A DNA stretch of 64,000 nt from DASRIA01 sp038203635 (GCA_038203635.1 JBBRDT010000001.1:50247-114246), one strand, 5' to 3'; numbered from the stretch's first letter, positions 43,689-53,311 are shown. Program-made: numbers and translations. Notes: generated by a model not told the origin, from the letters alone.

Positions 43689-44471
43689 TTGGCCGTGGGA
43701 GGGCGAAAGGCGAGGACGATGGCCGGCGCGGCCCTGATCGCGACCGCCGTGCTGGCTCTTCTTTCCGTGCCCGCGAACGCCGCCACGACGCAGGAGGTCG
43801 AGTTCACGGCGCGTTACGCGAAGGGCGCGCGCAACGACGAGCGCGGGGGAATCAGCCTGCGCACCACGATCCGGATCACCGACGACGCGGGCGCGCCGGC
43901 ACCGCTCCAGCTGACGCACACGACTCTACGGTTCCCGAAGGGTGCCGTCGTGAACGCGCGCTTCTTTCCGAAGTGCAATCCGGCGGCGCTGCGCCAGCGT
44001 GGCCCGCGCGCCTGCCCGCGCGGCTCGAAGATCGGCTCCGGCAGGGCGATCGGTCTTGCGCCGCCGATCGTCCAGGACCCCGTCAACGCGAAGGTCACGC
44101 TCTTCAACGGGACGATGGAGGGGCGCAACCCGAGCATCATCATCTACGCCCTGCCCGACCTCGGCCCCGTGATGACGCTGCCCGGCGTGCTGCGCAGCGG
44201 TCGCGGAACACCGTACGGATACATTCTCGACACTCCGGTGCCGCCGATCAAGACGCTCCCGAACGCGCCCGATGCCTCGGTGACCCTCTTCGACGCCACC
44301 ACGCGTGACGTGACGGTGCGCCGCCGCGGGCGCACGATCCACTACATCGACAGCCCCGTCCTGTGCGACGGCACGTTCTTCATGCTGGACGGGCAATTCA
44401 CCTATCAGGGCAACACGAAGGCCGACGTGCTGGAGCGCTTCACCCTGCGCGGCGGTCCCCGCTGCCCCTGA
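43689..44471 (+). CDS. Secreted protein of unknown function
   Basis: 260 residues from TTG 43689. Signal peptide to about residue 33 (AGAALIATAVLALLSVPANA). The mature part is beta-rich: VEFTARYAKGARNDERGGIS, LTHTTLRFPKGAVVNARFFP, a disulfide candidate pair (PKCNPAALRQRGPRACPRGS), KIGSGRAIGLAPPIV and ending FTLRGGPRCP. The RACPRGSKIGSG motif is known in extracellular proteins of this actinobacterial lineage. No enzyme motif. Only 17 nt from the divergent M48 gene. Confidence 0.75.
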   Translation: MAVGGRKARTMAGAALIATAVLALLSVPANAATTQEVEFTARYAKGARNDERGGISLRTTIRITDDAGAPAPLQLTHTTLRFPKGAVVNARFFPKCNPAALRQRGPRACPRGSKIGSGRAIGLAPPIVQDPVNAKVTLFNGTMEGRNPSIIIYALPDLGPVMTLPGVLRSGRGTPYGYILDTPVPPIKTLPNAPDASVTLFDATTRDVTVRRRGRTIHYIDSPVLCDGTFFMLDGQFTYQGNTKADVLERFTLRGGPRCP

Positions 44472-44559
44472 GGGCCTCGCGCCCTCCGAATATCCTGCAA
44501 GTACCGGCTCCGGTCTCCGATCGGCGCTCCGGACTGCCGATGCCCCGTCCCAGACCTCG

Positions 44560-45288
44560 ATGCGCGTAGCCGTCATCTCCGACATACACAGCAATCTGCC
44601 CGCGCTGGAGGCCGTGCTCTCCGACGTCGGCAAGAGCGATCCCGACCAGGTCTGGTGCCTGGGCGACGTGGTGGGCTACGGGGCGCACCCGGACGCCTGC
44701 ACCAAACTCGTCGCCGAGGTGGTGGAGGTATGCCTCGCCGGCAACCACGACCTCGTCGTGAGCGGCGAGCTGGACGTGCGCTACTTCGCGATGAGCGCCG
44801 GCGCAGCTGCGCGGTGGACCCTGAAGCACGTGCAGCAGTCCACACGCGACTTCCTCGCGGGGCTCTCCCCCCTTGGCCAGATGGCGGGCGTGGGCCTGTA
44901 CCACGCAAGCCCCCGCGACCCCGTGTGGGAATACGTGCTCTCCATCTCGCAGGCGGGCGAGTGCCTCGACGTGCAGCAGCAGCGGGTCTGCCTGATCGGG
45001 CACTCCCACGTCGCCTGCTACTTCGCGCGCAACGGCGGGGAGACGATCGGCGAGCAGGCCCTCGACGGCGCCCAGCTGGCGATGGCGGAGGGCGAGTGGC
45101 TGGTGAACCCGGGCAGCGTCGGCCAGCCTCGCGACGGCGATCCCCGCGCCGCCTATCTGATGCTCGACACAGAGACCTGGACCGGCACGTTCAGGCGCGT
45201 GGAATATCCGATCGACGACGCGGCCAAGGCGATCATCGACGCCGGCCTGCCGAAGTCACTGGCGGAAAGGCTGTACCAGGGGCTCTAG
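44560..45288 (+). CDS. Calcineurin-like metallophosphoesterase (YfcE type)
   Basis: 242 residues. Metal motifs in order: SDIHSN (8-13), GDVVGYG, GNHD, GHSH and NPGSVGQPRDGDPRA. These fix the di-metal site; the YfcE-like group hydrolyses phosphodiesters or phosphomonoesters of unknown natural substrate. ATG 44560 is internal to no other gene. The lipoprotein and kinase genes follow on the same strand within 25 nt, perhaps one unit. Confidence 0.92.
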   Translation: MRVAVISDIHSNLPALEAVLSDVGKSDPDQVWCLGDVVGYGAHPDACTKLVAEVVEVCLAGNHDLVVSGELDVRYFAMSAGAAARWTLKHVQQSTRDFLAGLSPLGQMAGVGLYHASPRDPVWEYVLSISQAGECLDVQQQRVCLIGHSHVACYFARNGGETIGEQALDGAQLAMAEGEWLVNPGSVGQPRDGDPRAAYLMLDTETWTGTFRRVEYPIDDAAKAIIDAGLPKSLAERLYQGL

Positions 45289-45313
45289 TGCGGTGGCACT
45301 AGTCTCTGGCCTG

Positions 45314-45853
45314 ATGCCTCCCTCTCGCCTGATGGTCTCCGTGGCGGCGCTCGTGCTGGGCGCCGGGGTGCTCGCAGCCTGTGGGAACGACAAGGGCTCC
45401 GCCGAGCTGCGCGCCGGCGACGCCGGCTCCCTGCGCTCCGCCCTGAGCGAGGTCGAGCGGCGCGTCCAAGATCAGGACTGCACCGGCGCAAGCCAGCAGG
45501 CGACCGCTTTCCGCGAGCAGGTCGACGGGCTGCCCGAGCGTGTCGACGCCGGCCTCAGGCAGGCGCTCGTCTCGAGCGCCGACCGGCTCGAGGCCCTCGT
45601 CGCCGACCAGTGCGCGGCGGAGCCCGCCGCGCCCACCGAAAAGCCCACGGTCGGGACCACCTCGGAAGATCCCACCCAGGGGAACGAGGACAACCAGACG
45701 GGCCAGGGCAAGAAGGACAAGCCGCCCAAGGAGAAGAAACCGAAGCAGGACGAGACGCCGACGCAGACCCAGACGCAACCCGATACGGGTGGCGCGGGCG
45801 AGGGGGTTCCCGGAGTGGGCGGCCAGGGCGACGGCACGTCGCCCCAGGAGTGA
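45314..45853 (+). CDS. Lipoprotein with Lys/Glu-rich disordered tail
   Basis: About 179 residues from ATG 45314 (MPPSRLMVS); GTG 45293 is the other option. Lipobox VLAAC places the Cys near residue 23. A short helical domain (LRSALSEVERRVQDQDC, ATAFREQVDGLPERVDAGLR) carries two cysteines (QDC, DQC) that may pair. From about residue 100 the chain is low-complexity (GKKDKPPKEKKPKQDETPTQ). Its TGATG stop/start overlap with the Ser/Thr kinase gene suggests it is a partner or sensor for the kinase at the cell surface. Confidence 0.8.
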   Translation: MPPSRLMVSVAALVLGAGVLAACGNDKGSAELRAGDAGSLRSALSEVERRVQDQDCTGASQQATAFREQVDGLPERVDAGLRQALVSSADRLEALVADQCAAEPAAPTEKPTVGTTSEDPTQGNEDNQTGQGKKDKPPKEKKPKQDETPTQTQTQPDTGGAGEGVPGVGGQGDGTSPQE

Positions 45854-47094
45854 TGCGGATGGCGGTGCTCGGTGTGGAGATCGTAGGCCGCTACAGGCTC
45901 GAGGAGCGCCTCGGCGCCGGCGGGATGTCGACCGTCTTCCGCGCGCTGGACGGCGTGCTCGAGCGCCAGGTCGCAGTGAAGCTGCTGGCCGAGCACCTAT
46001 CCGAGGACGATGGGTTCGTCGCCCGATTCCGGCGGGAGGCCCTGGCCGCCGCGAAGCTCGTGCACCCGAACGTCGTGCAGGTCTACGACTCCGGCCACGA
46101 CCCGCACGCGCACCGTCACTTCATCGTGATGGAGTACGTGAACGGGCCGACGGTCGGTCAGGTCATGCGAGAGCGGGGTCGCCTGCCGGCCGAGTACGCC
46201 GTCGACATCGTGTCGCAGGCCTGCGAGGGCCTCGAGTACGCACATCGCCACGGCGTCATCCACCGCGACGTGAAGCCCGGCAACCTGCTCGTCAACCCCG
46301 ACGGCGTCGTAAAGCTCGCCGACTTCGGCATCGCCAAGGCCGCCGAGGACTCCCGCATCACGCAGATCGGCTCGGTCGTGGGCACGGCCGCTTACCTGTC
46401 GCCGGAACGGGCGCGCGGGGACGATGCGACGGCGAGCGCCGACGTCTACTCACTCGGCGTCGTCATGTACCAGCTGCTCGCGTCCAAGCTGCCTTTCGAC
46501 ACCGGTTCGCTGACCGAGCTGGCGCTGCGCCAGCAGGAGGGGACCCCGGAGCCGCTGAACCAGCTCAATCCCGGTGTCCCACTCGCGCTGGCCCGCGCCG
46601 TGACGACATCGCTGGCCCCCGACCCGGACTATCGCTACCGCAGCGCCGGTGAGATGCGCGAGGCGGTTCGCGCCGGCATGGCGGGCCGCGACTCCTCTGC
46701 CACGACCGCGCTGGCGACGCCCGCGACCCGGCACGCCACCGCCGCGACGCAGGTCGTGTCCACGCCGGTCCACGACTCGGCCGCCACGCGGGTGATCCGC
46801 CCCGCTCCCGCTGCCGCGCCGGCGCCGGCGCGACCCGCGCCGAGCCGCCGCGCCCAGCGCCGCGCGACCCGCAGCGCACCCGCACCCCGCGCACGCCGCC
46901 GGCGCGGCAGGAGGCTCACGCGCTTCATGGCGCTGCTGTTCCTGTTCCTGCTGCTGGCGACAGTGGTCGCGGCAATCGTGATCGTCAACCTCGACGGCTC
47001 ACAGGCGCAGGACTTCGAGCAGGTCATCCGCGACCGCGTCCAGGATCAGATCAACGGCATCCGGGATCTGATCGACAGGGCGACGGGGGGCTAG
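45853..47094 (+). CDS. Membrane Ser/Thr protein kinase (PknB-like)
   Basis: 413 residues from ATG 45853. Kinase motifs: glycine loop RLGAGGMSTVFRA, VAVKLL, VIHRDVKPGNLLV, VKLADFGIAKA, SVVGTAAYLSPERARG and DVYSLGVVMYQLL. An Ala/Thr/Pro linker (about 275-360) leads to a single helix (FMALLFLFLLLATVVAAIVIV) and a short 35-residue outer domain without PASTA repeats. So the outer sensing part is minimal and the coupled lipoprotein may provide it. A palindromic repeat follows. Confidence 0.95.
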   Translation: MRMAVLGVEIVGRYRLEERLGAGGMSTVFRALDGVLERQVAVKLLAEHLSEDDGFVARFRREALAAAKLVHPNVVQVYDSGHDPHAHRHFIVMEYVNGPTVGQVMRERGRLPAEYAVDIVSQACEGLEYAHRHGVIHRDVKPGNLLVNPDGVVKLADFGIAKAAEDSRITQIGSVVGTAAYLSPERARGDDATASADVYSLGVVMYQLLASKLPFDTGSLTELALRQQEGTPEPLNQLNPGVPLALARAVTTSLAPDPDYRYRSAGEMREAVRAGMAGRDSSATTALATPATRHATAATQVVSTPVHDSAATRVIRPAPAAAPAPARPAPSRRAQRRATRSAPAPRARRRRGRRLTRFMALLFLFLLLATVVAAIVIVNLDGSQAQDFEQVIRDRVQDQINGIRDLIDRATGG

Positions 47095-47103
47095 AAAGCG
47101 GGT

Positions 47104-47167
47104 GCGCCGTGCGCCGTGCGCCGTTCAGGGTTTCCGGCGTAACGGCGCACGGCGTAACGGCGTAACG
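47104..47167. repeat. GC-rich palindromic repeat, copy 1
   Basis: CGCCGTGCGCCGTT (47112-47125) pairs perfectly over 14 bp with AACGGCGCACGGCG (47141-47154) around a 15-nt loop, followed by ACGGCGTA units. It lies between convergent genes (kinase stop 47094, gpmI stop 47173). A related element is at 62553-62617. Confidence 0.8.
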
Positions 47168-47172
47168 ATTCG

Positions 47173-48753
47173 CTAAGCCTGCAGCAGCGACTCCTGCGTC
47201 ATCGCCGGCGGCTGCGGGATGCCGAGCATCGCCAGCACGGTCGGCGCCACGTCAGCCAGGACGCCGCTTTCCGCCAGCCGCACGTCCCGCATCGTCACGA
47301 CCAGCGGCACCGGGTTGAGCGAATGGGCCGTCTGGGGCTTGCCGTCGGGCGTCAGCATCTCGTCCGCATTGCCGTGGTCGGCCGTCACGATCGCCGCGCC
47401 GCCGGTGCCGAGCACCGCCTCCAGCACCTCGCCCAGGCACCGGTCCACCGTCTCGACCGCGCGCGTAGCGGCCGGAATGCTGCCGGTGTGACCGACCATG
47501 TCCGCGTTCGCAAAGTTGATGATCCCGAACCGGTAGGGCGCGCCCTCCTCGGCAGCTTTGCGCCACTGCTGCACGAACTCGCCGGCCGCCTCGGCCGCGC
47601 TCATCTCCGGCTTCAGGTCGTAGGTGGGAACGTCGCGCGGCGAAGGGACGAGGCAGCGGTCCTCGCGCGGATACGGGTGCTCCTCTCCGCCGTCGAAGAA
47701 ATAGGTCACGTGCGGGTACTTCTCGGTCTCGGCGGCGTGCAGCTGGCGATCGCCGCGCTCGGCCAGCACCGCCGCGATCGTGATCTCGGGCCGCGCCTCG
47801 TCGAATACGACCGGGTAGTCCCAGTCCTCCTGATAGCGCGTCATCGTCGTGAGCAGCATGCGCGGGAGGGGGGAGGCAGCGGAGCTGCCGAGGGGGGCAG
47901 AGCCCCCCGTGTCGAAGTCGGCGAAGCCGGGCTCGCCCAGCGTCCGGCACAGCTGCCGCATCCGGTCGGGCCGGAAGTTGAACGTCAGCACGCTGTCGCC
48001 GTCCCGGATCGGAGCCGCGTCACCGACGATCGTCGGCTGGATGAACTCGTCCGTCTCGTCGCGGCCGTACGCCATCTTCACGGCGGCTTGCGCGCTCTGC
48101 GCCTGCAATCCATCGGAGTGCACGAGCGCGTCGTACGCACGCTTGGTGCGGTCCCAGCGCTGGTCGCGGTCCATCCCCCAGTAGCGGCCCATCACCGAGC
48201 CGATGCGCGCGGGTACGCCGGCCGACGTGGACTCGGCCAGCCAGGCCTCGGCCTGCGCGATGTACTCCGGTGACGAGGTCGGGAGCGTGTCCCGCCCGTC
48301 GGTGAAGGCGTGCAGCACGATCGCGGGAACCCGCTCGCGGGCGCCCAGCTCGATGCACGCGCGCAGGTGCTTCAGGCTCGAGTGCACGCCGCCCGCCGAC
48401 ACGAGGCCGACCAGGTGCATGGTCCCGCCGGACTCGCGCGCGGCCGCGCATGCAGCGCGCAACGCGGGGTTCTCGAAGAAGCTGCCGTCGTCGATCGCCT
48501 CGTCGATGCGCGCCAGGTCCTGCTTGACGACCGTGCCGGCGCCGAGGTTCAGATGACCCACCTCCGAGTTGCCCATCTGCCCCTCCGGCAGCCCGACGGC
48601 GAGGCCGCACGCCTCCAGTTGCGTGTGCGGGTAGGTCGCCCACAGATCGTCGAAGACGGGCGTGTCGGCCAGGGATACGGCATTCCCCGGGCCCGCAGGC
48701 GCGATCCCCCAGCCGTCGAGGATCACCAGCGCCACCGACGGCACCGGGTTCAC
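47173..48753 (-). CDS. gpmI: 2,3-bisphosphoglycerate-independent phosphoglycerate mutase
   Basis: 526 residues, usual length. Metal and phosphoserine site LVILDGWGIAPAGPGNAVSL, QMGNSEVGHLNLGAG (Ser nucleophile), DGRDTLPTSSPEY, GRYWGMDRDQRWDRT, NFRPDRMRQL, INFANADMVGHTGS and ADHGNADEM. Interconverts 3- and 2-phosphoglycerate. Fourth gene of gap-pgk-tpiA-gpmI; GTG start overlaps tpiA stop by GTGA. A 13-residue Gly/Ser-rich insertion (FDTGGSAPLGSSAAS) is encoded near 47870-47915 in place of a shorter loop. Confidence 0.97.
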   Translation of the reverse strand: MNPVPSVALVILDGWGIAPAGPGNAVSLADTPVFDDLWATYPHTQLEACGLAVGLPEGQMGNSEVGHLNLGAGTVVKQDLARIDEAIDDGSFFENPALRAACAAARESGGTMHLVGLVSAGGVHSSLKHLRACIELGARERVPAIVLHAFTDGRDTLPTSSPEYIAQAEAWLAESTSAGVPARIGSVMGRYWGMDRDQRWDRTKRAYDALVHSDGLQAQSAQAAVKMAYGRDETDEFIQPTIVGDAAPIRDGDSVLTFNFRPDRMRQLCRTLGEPGFADFDTGGSAPLGSSAASPLPRMLLTTMTRYQEDWDYPVVFDEARPEITIAAVLAERGDRQLHAAETEKYPHVTYFFDGGEEHPYPREDRCLVPSPRDVPTYDLKPEMSAAEAAGEFVQQWRKAAEEGAPYRFGIINFANADMVGHTGSIPAATRAVETVDRCLGEVLEAVLGTGGAAIVTADHGNADEMLTPDGKPQTAHSLNPVPLVVTMRDVRLAESGVLADVAPTVLAMLGIPQPPAMTQESLLQA

Positions 48754-49511
48754 CAGGGAGCCGCGGACACGATCGCCGAGAACTCGTCCGGATCGAGGCT
48801 GGCGCCTCCGACCAGCGCTCCGTCGACGTCGGGCAGGTCGAGCAGATTCGCGGCGTTGGCGGCGTTCACGCTGCCGCCGTAGAGGATGCGCACCCGCGCC
48901 GCGAGGCCGGCATCGCGGTCGCGCACGAGCGCGCGCACGAACGCGATCGCGTCCTGCGCCTGCTCGGGCGTCGCCGTCTTGCCGGTGCCGATCGCCCAGA
49001 TCGGCTCGTACGCGATCACCACGTCGGCCAGCTGCTCAGTCCCGACCGCGGCCAGATCGGCCTGCACCTGCTGGCGCAGCTTGCGCTGCGTCTCGCCCGC
49101 ATCCCGCTCCTCTTCCGTCTCTCCCACGCACAGGATCGGCAGCAGGCCGGCAGCCAGCGCCCTGGGCACCTTCTTTGCGAGCGCCGCGTCCGTCTCGCCG
49201 AATTGCTGGCGCCGCTCCGAGTGGCCGAGCACGACCGCGGACACTCCGAGCTCGAGCAGCATCGGCGCCGACACCTCACCGGTGAAGGCGCCCGAGTCCT
49301 CCGCGTGGATGTTCTGGGCCGCGACCAGCACCGCCGATCCCGAGACTCCTTCGACCACCGTTCGCAGAGCCGTGTACGCCGGGCAGATCACGACGTCCGC
49401 GCTCGCCGGCAGATCGCGCACCCTGAAGTCGTTGCAGAACGCCACTGCCTCGGCGTTGGTCTTGTTCATCTTCCAGTTCGCCGCGATCAGCGGGCGCCGC
49501 TCACCGGTCAT
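48750..49511 (-). CDS. tpiA: Triosephosphate isomerase
   Basis: 253 residues from ATG 49511. IAANWKMNKTNAEAV (Asn/Lys), LGHSERRQQFGETD (His), VVIAYEPIWAIGTGKTATPE (Glu) and RILYGGSVNAANAANLL give the full active site. Interconverts dihydroxyacetone phosphate and glyceraldehyde 3-phosphate. Start overlaps pgk end by 11 nt, so translation is coupled. Confidence 0.97.
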   Translation of the reverse strand: MTGERRPLIAANWKMNKTNAEAVAFCNDFRVRDLPASADVVICPAYTALRTVVEGVSGSAVLVAAQNIHAEDSGAFTGEVSAPMLLELGVSAVVLGHSERRQQFGETDAALAKKVPRALAAGLLPILCVGETEEERDAGETQRKLRQQVQADLAAVGTEQLADVVIAYEPIWAIGTGKTATPEQAQDAIAFVRALVRDRDAGLAARVRILYGGSVNAANAANLLDLPDVDGALVGGASLDPDEFSAIVSAAPW

Positions 49512-50706
49512 CGAGGACCTCCACACCGGGAAGCGGCTTGCCCTCGAGCAGCTCGAGAGAGGCGCCGCCGCCGGTCGAAAGATGGGTCACCTCGCCTGCC
49601 AGCCCGAATCGCTCGAGGGCGGCGGCCGAGTCGCCGCCACCGACGACGGTCGTCCCTTCGCAGCGCGCCATCGCCTCCGCCACGGCGCGCGTTCCCGCGG
49701 CGAAGGGCGCCAGTTCGAACGCCCCCATCGGGCCGTTCCAGAACACCGTGCGCGCCGCCGCGATCTCGCGCGCGTAGTCCTCACCCGTGCGCGGCCCGAT
49801 GTCCAGTCCCATCCATCCGTCGGGCACGTCCGGCCCTCCCGAATCGCGGACCTCGGCGTCCGCCGCGAAGCGATCGCCGAGCACGAGGTCGCGGGGCAGC
49901 TCCAGCCGGCAGTCGGCGCCCTGCGCCTTTTCCAGGACACGCGCGGCAAGCTCCACTCCCTCCTCCTCCACGAGGGAGTCGCCGGTCGGCCGGCCCATCG
50001 CCCGGAAGAAGCTGAAGCACATGGCCCCGCCGATCAGGATCGCGTCGGCGACATCCAGGAAGCGCTCGATCACGCCGATCTTGTCGCTCACCTTCGCGCC
50101 GCCGAGGATCACCACGAACGGCTGCTCCGGATCGGCCAGGAGCGACGACAGGACGGTGACCTCCTTCTCCAGCAGGAGGCCCGCGACGGCGGGCCGCAGG
50201 CGGCGCGCCACGCCCTCCGTGGTGGCGTGGGCGCGGTGGGCAGCGCCGAAGGCGTCGTTCACGTACAGGTCTCCAAGCCGTGCCAGCGCATCCGCCAGCG
50301 CGGGGTCGTTCTTCGTCTCCCCGGGCTCGAAGCGGCTGTTCTCGAGCACGAGCACCTCGCCTTCGGCGAGCTCGCGTGCCATGTGCTCGATCTCTGCTCC
50401 GGTGACAGCCGGCGCCTGGCGGACGGGCCAGCCCGTCAGCTCTTCGAGGCGACGGGAGACCGGTGCCATGGAGAACTGTGGGTCGCGGCCCTCCGGGCGC
50501 CCCAGGTGCGACACCACGACGAGCTTCACGCCGTGCTCTCGGAGCTCGCCCAGGGTGGGCAGCGCAGCGCGAATCCGCCCGTCGTCGGCGACGGTACGGG
50601 CGTCGCCCTCGCCTTCGAGGGGGACGTTGAAGTCGACCCGCACCAGCGCACGGCGCCGCTCGAGCCTGATGTCGCGGATCGTCTTCTTCGGGAATGCCGC
50701 GACCAC
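49501..50706 (-). CDS. pgk: Phosphoglycerate kinase
   Basis: 401 residues from GTG 50706, inside the gap stop (TAGTG). Substrate site RVDFNVPLEG, SHLGRPEGRDPQFSMAPV, SRFEPGETKND; hinge LLEKEVTVLSSL; nucleotide site GGAKVSDKIGVIERFL; GPMGAFELAPFAAGTRAVAE; and VVGGGDSAAALERFG. Makes ATP from 1,3-bisphosphoglycerate. The site before the nucleotide domain reads HRAHATTEGVARRL, normal. Stop overlaps tpiA. Confidence 0.97.
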   Translation of the reverse strand: MVAAFPKKTIRDIRLERRRALVRVDFNVPLEGEGDARTVADDGRIRAALPTLGELREHGVKLVVVSHLGRPEGRDPQFSMAPVSRRLEELTGWPVRQAPAVTGAEIEHMARELAEGEVLVLENSRFEPGETKNDPALADALARLGDLYVNDAFGAAHRAHATTEGVARRLRPAVAGLLLEKEVTVLSSLLADPEQPFVVILGGAKVSDKIGVIERFLDVADAILIGGAMCFSFFRAMGRPTGDSLVEEEGVELAARVLEKAQGADCRLELPRDLVLGDRFAADAEVRDSGGPDVPDGWMGLDIGPRTGEDYAREIAAARTVFWNGPMGAFELAPFAAGTRAVAEAMARCEGTTVVGGGDSAAALERFGLAGEVTHLSTGGGASLELLEGKPLPGVEVLDDR

Positions 50707-51731
50707 TAAGCAAGCGCAGGCTGCGACGCGCGGACCTTCTCCGCCAGCTCCACCAGCCGGCACGAGTAGCCCCACTCGTTGTCGTACCAGGCCACGACCT
50801 TCGCGAGCGTGCCGTCGGTGACCATCGTCAGCAGCGAGTCGAACACGGCGGAGAAAGGTGACTTGTTGATGTCCGTCGAGACGATGGGGTCGTCCGTGTA
50901 GTGGATGATCCCCTCGTAGCGCCCGGCGTCGCACTGGCCCGAGTAGAGCTGATTGATCTCGTCGACGGTCGTCTCGCGCGACAGCTCGCACACGAGGTCC
51001 ACGACCGACCCGGTGGGAACGGGCGCGCGCACCGCAAACCCGTTGAGCCTGCCTTCGAGCTCGGGTACGACCACACCGAGCGCCTTCGCCGCGCCGGTGG
51101 ACGTCGGGATGAGGTTGATCGCCGCCGCGCGCGCGCGGCGCAGGTCCTTGTGCGGCATGTCCTGCAGGCGCTGGTCGGCGGTGTACGCGTGGATGGTCGT
51201 CATCAGGCCGTGCTTGATGCCGACGCCGTCGTTCAGGATCTTGGCGAGCGGCGCGAGGCAGTTGGTCGTGCACGAGGCGTTGGAGATGATCTGGTGCGCC
51301 TTGGGGTCGTAGGCCTCGTCGAAGTTGACGCCGAGTGCGACGGTCACGTCGGGGTCCTTGGCCGGGGCGGAGATGATCACCTTGTCGGCTCCCGCCTCGA
51401 GGTGCTTCGAGGCGTTCTCGCGATCGACGAACAGGCCGGTGGACTCGACGACGACCTCCACCCCGAGGTCGCCCCACGGCAGCTTTGCCGGGTCGCGCTC
51501 GGCGAGGACACGAAGCTCCTTGCCGTCGTATGAGATGGAGCTCTCCCCCGCCGACACGGTCCCCGGGAACGGGCCCAGCGTCGAGTCGTACTTGAGCAGA
51601 TGAGCGAGCGTGCCCGCGTCGGTGATGTCGTTGACCGCCACGAACTCGATGTCGGCCTGGCGCTCGTATGCCGCGCGGAAGAAGTTCCTCCCGATGCGAC
51701 CGAAGCCGTTGATCCCGACCTTTACGGACAT
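50706..51731 (-). CDS. gap: Glyceraldehyde-3-phosphate dehydrogenase
   Basis: 341 residues from ATG 51731 with AGGAGGAA upstream; longer starts are unneeded. NAD site VGINGFGRIGRNFFRAA, catalytic SNASCTTNCLAPLAKIL (Cys and following His in MTTIHAYTADQRLQD), GAAKALGVVVPELEGRLNGF and YDNEWGYSCRLVELAE. First gene of the glycolytic unit. 92 nt of non-coding sequence separate it from the last MCE gene on the same strand; a promoter there is likely but not visible. Confidence 0.97.
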   Translation of the reverse strand: MSVKVGINGFGRIGRNFFRAAYERQADIEFVAVNDITDAGTLAHLLKYDSTLGPFPGTVSAGESSISYDGKELRVLAERDPAKLPWGDLGVEVVVESTGLFVDRENASKHLEAGADKVIISAPAKDPDVTVALGVNFDEAYDPKAHQIISNASCTTNCLAPLAKILNDGVGIKHGLMTTIHAYTADQRLQDMPHKDLRRARAAAINLIPTSTGAAKALGVVVPELEGRLNGFAVRAPVPTGSVVDLVCELSRETTVDEINQLYSGQCDAGRYEGIIHYTDDPIVSTDINKSPFSAVFDSLLTMVTDGTLAKVVAWYDNEWGYSCRLVELAEKVRASQPALA

Positions 51732-51823
51732 GCGTTCCTCCTGCAGAGCATTCGCTTGGTTGCTGGGGTTGAATACCCGAGAGCCAGCGAATCTATCAGC
51801 GCGGCTACGAGCAGACGATCGAG

Positions 51824-53311
51824 CTAGGGATTGGGCCGCGGGTCCTCGGCCACCTGCGGGTACTGCGTGGCCGGGCCGCCGGGGTTGCCGGACCGCGGAG
51901 CCGCCTGGCTGCACGCCGCCGCGGTCGTGACGCCGTTGTTCAGGACGTACGCCAGGATGCGGTTACGAAGCTCCTCGGGCATGGTCGCGGTCGGCGGCCC
52001 GAGCGTCGGGAAGCCGTTGCGGCCGCACTCGCTCGCGTTGAACACCGGCAGGCCGCTCCTCAGCTGGTCGTAGGAACCGGTCGGTAGATATGGGTTACCG
52101 CGGTGCCAGCCCTGGCGGCGGGAGTAGGTGGAGACCGCCTCAGGATTGACCGGGCTCTGGAGCCGCAGGTAATGCACGCGCCGCTCGCCGATCTGATCGG
52201 TTGCCTGTGTCGTCGCGGTGTCGTTCGCGACCATCGCCGCGAGCTCACGCTTGTACTGCCCCAGGAACCTGAAGAACGGGTTGACGTTGCGCAGGAACGG
52301 ATCCAGCTGCGCAAACAGGTTGCGCGTGTCGTCGAGGAACCGCGAGGAGGCCGGCAGCCCGCGGCGCGACGCCGGTATTGCGCGGTTTAGACCGACGAAG
52401 AACTGCTCGAAGTCGGGTCCCAGGGCGCTCAGCTGGACGAGCAGGTTGGAGAGCTGGGTCCCCACGGGCTTGAGGTCGCGCAGCAGTGGCTCGGTGTTCT
52501 CCGCATAGCCCTCGAGGCGACGCAGCGTCGAGGACGACTCGTCGATGAAGCTGGGGAAGGCCTGGAACAGCGCCCGCAACCGGTCGTCGCGCCGGCCGGT
52601 GGTCTGCAGCAGGTTGTTGGAGTTGTCGATCCACTGCGAGAGCTGGTCGCCGCGCTCGCTGAGCGCGTCGAACACGACGCCGGTGTTCTTGATCCCCTCG
52701 CGCACCGCGCGCTCCTGGGAGTTGAGGATCTTCAGCACCTCGTTGGTGTCCTGCGCGAACTCCGGCAGCACGCCGAGGAAGTCGGAGAACCCGGCGCCGT
52801 TGCCCGCGATGCCCTTGCCGAGGTCCTGCTGCCAGACCTGGAAGGCCTCGCGCGTCGGCTTGTCGAAGGCACGGAAGATCTCGTCGAGCTCCACTGTCGG
52901 TGCGACCTGCGTTGCCTCGAGGCGGCCTCCCTCCGGGATTTTCGGCGCGGTCTTGGTCCCCGGCGTCAGCTCCACATAGGTCTCGCCGAGCAGCGTCTTC
53001 TGTCTCAGGATCGCGCGGCTGTCCTGCGGGATCGGCGCGTACTCGTCCTTCAACTCGATCTCGGTGTCGGTGCGCCCGTTGCCGAGGTCGAGCTTCTTGA
53101 CCCGGCCCACGTTCACGCCCGAGATCCGGACGTCGGCCTCCTGCGCCAGCTGCGTCGCCTCCGCGAATGACGTCTCGAAGCGATAGCCGTGCGGCTTCAG
53201 GGGCACCGGCCCGCCGAATGCCGACCACAGGTACAGCAGCAATCCGAAGCACGACAGCGTGAAGATCGCCATCACGAGGATGCGGCCGAGTGTCGGGGCC
53301 TGTTTTTGCAT
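51824..53311 (-). CDS. MCE/MlaD family protein, sixth in operon
   Basis: 495 residues. N-terminal helix (ILVMAIFTLSCFGLLLYLWSA), MlaD domain about 40-120 (AEATQLAQEADVRISGVNVG, KTLLGETYVELTPG), then a long helical stretch (about 150-370) and a disordered end with NASECGRNGFP and VTTAAACSQAAP cysteines. MCE proteins form hexameric or heterohexameric tunnels that carry lipids across the envelope. Starts right after the preceding gene's stop (0-nt gap). Confidence 0.92.
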   Translation of the reverse strand: MQKQAPTLGRILVMAIFTLSCFGLLLYLWSAFGGPVPLKPHGYRFETSFAEATQLAQEADVRISGVNVGRVKKLDLGNGRTDTEIELKDEYAPIPQDSRAILRQKTLLGETYVELTPGTKTAPKIPEGGRLEATQVAPTVELDEIFRAFDKPTREAFQVWQQDLGKGIAGNGAGFSDFLGVLPEFAQDTNEVLKILNSQERAVREGIKNTGVVFDALSERGDQLSQWIDNSNNLLQTTGRRDDRLRALFQAFPSFIDESSSTLRRLEGYAENTEPLLRDLKPVGTQLSNLLVQLSALGPDFEQFFVGLNRAIPASRRGLPASSRFLDDTRNLFAQLDPFLRNVNPFFRFLGQYKRELAAMVANDTATTQATDQIGERRVHYLRLQSPVNPEAVSTYSRRQGWHRGNPYLPTGSYDQLRSGLPVFNASECGRNGFPTLGPPTATMPEELRNRILAYVLNNGVTTAAACSQAAPRSGNPGGPATQYPQVAEDPRPNP

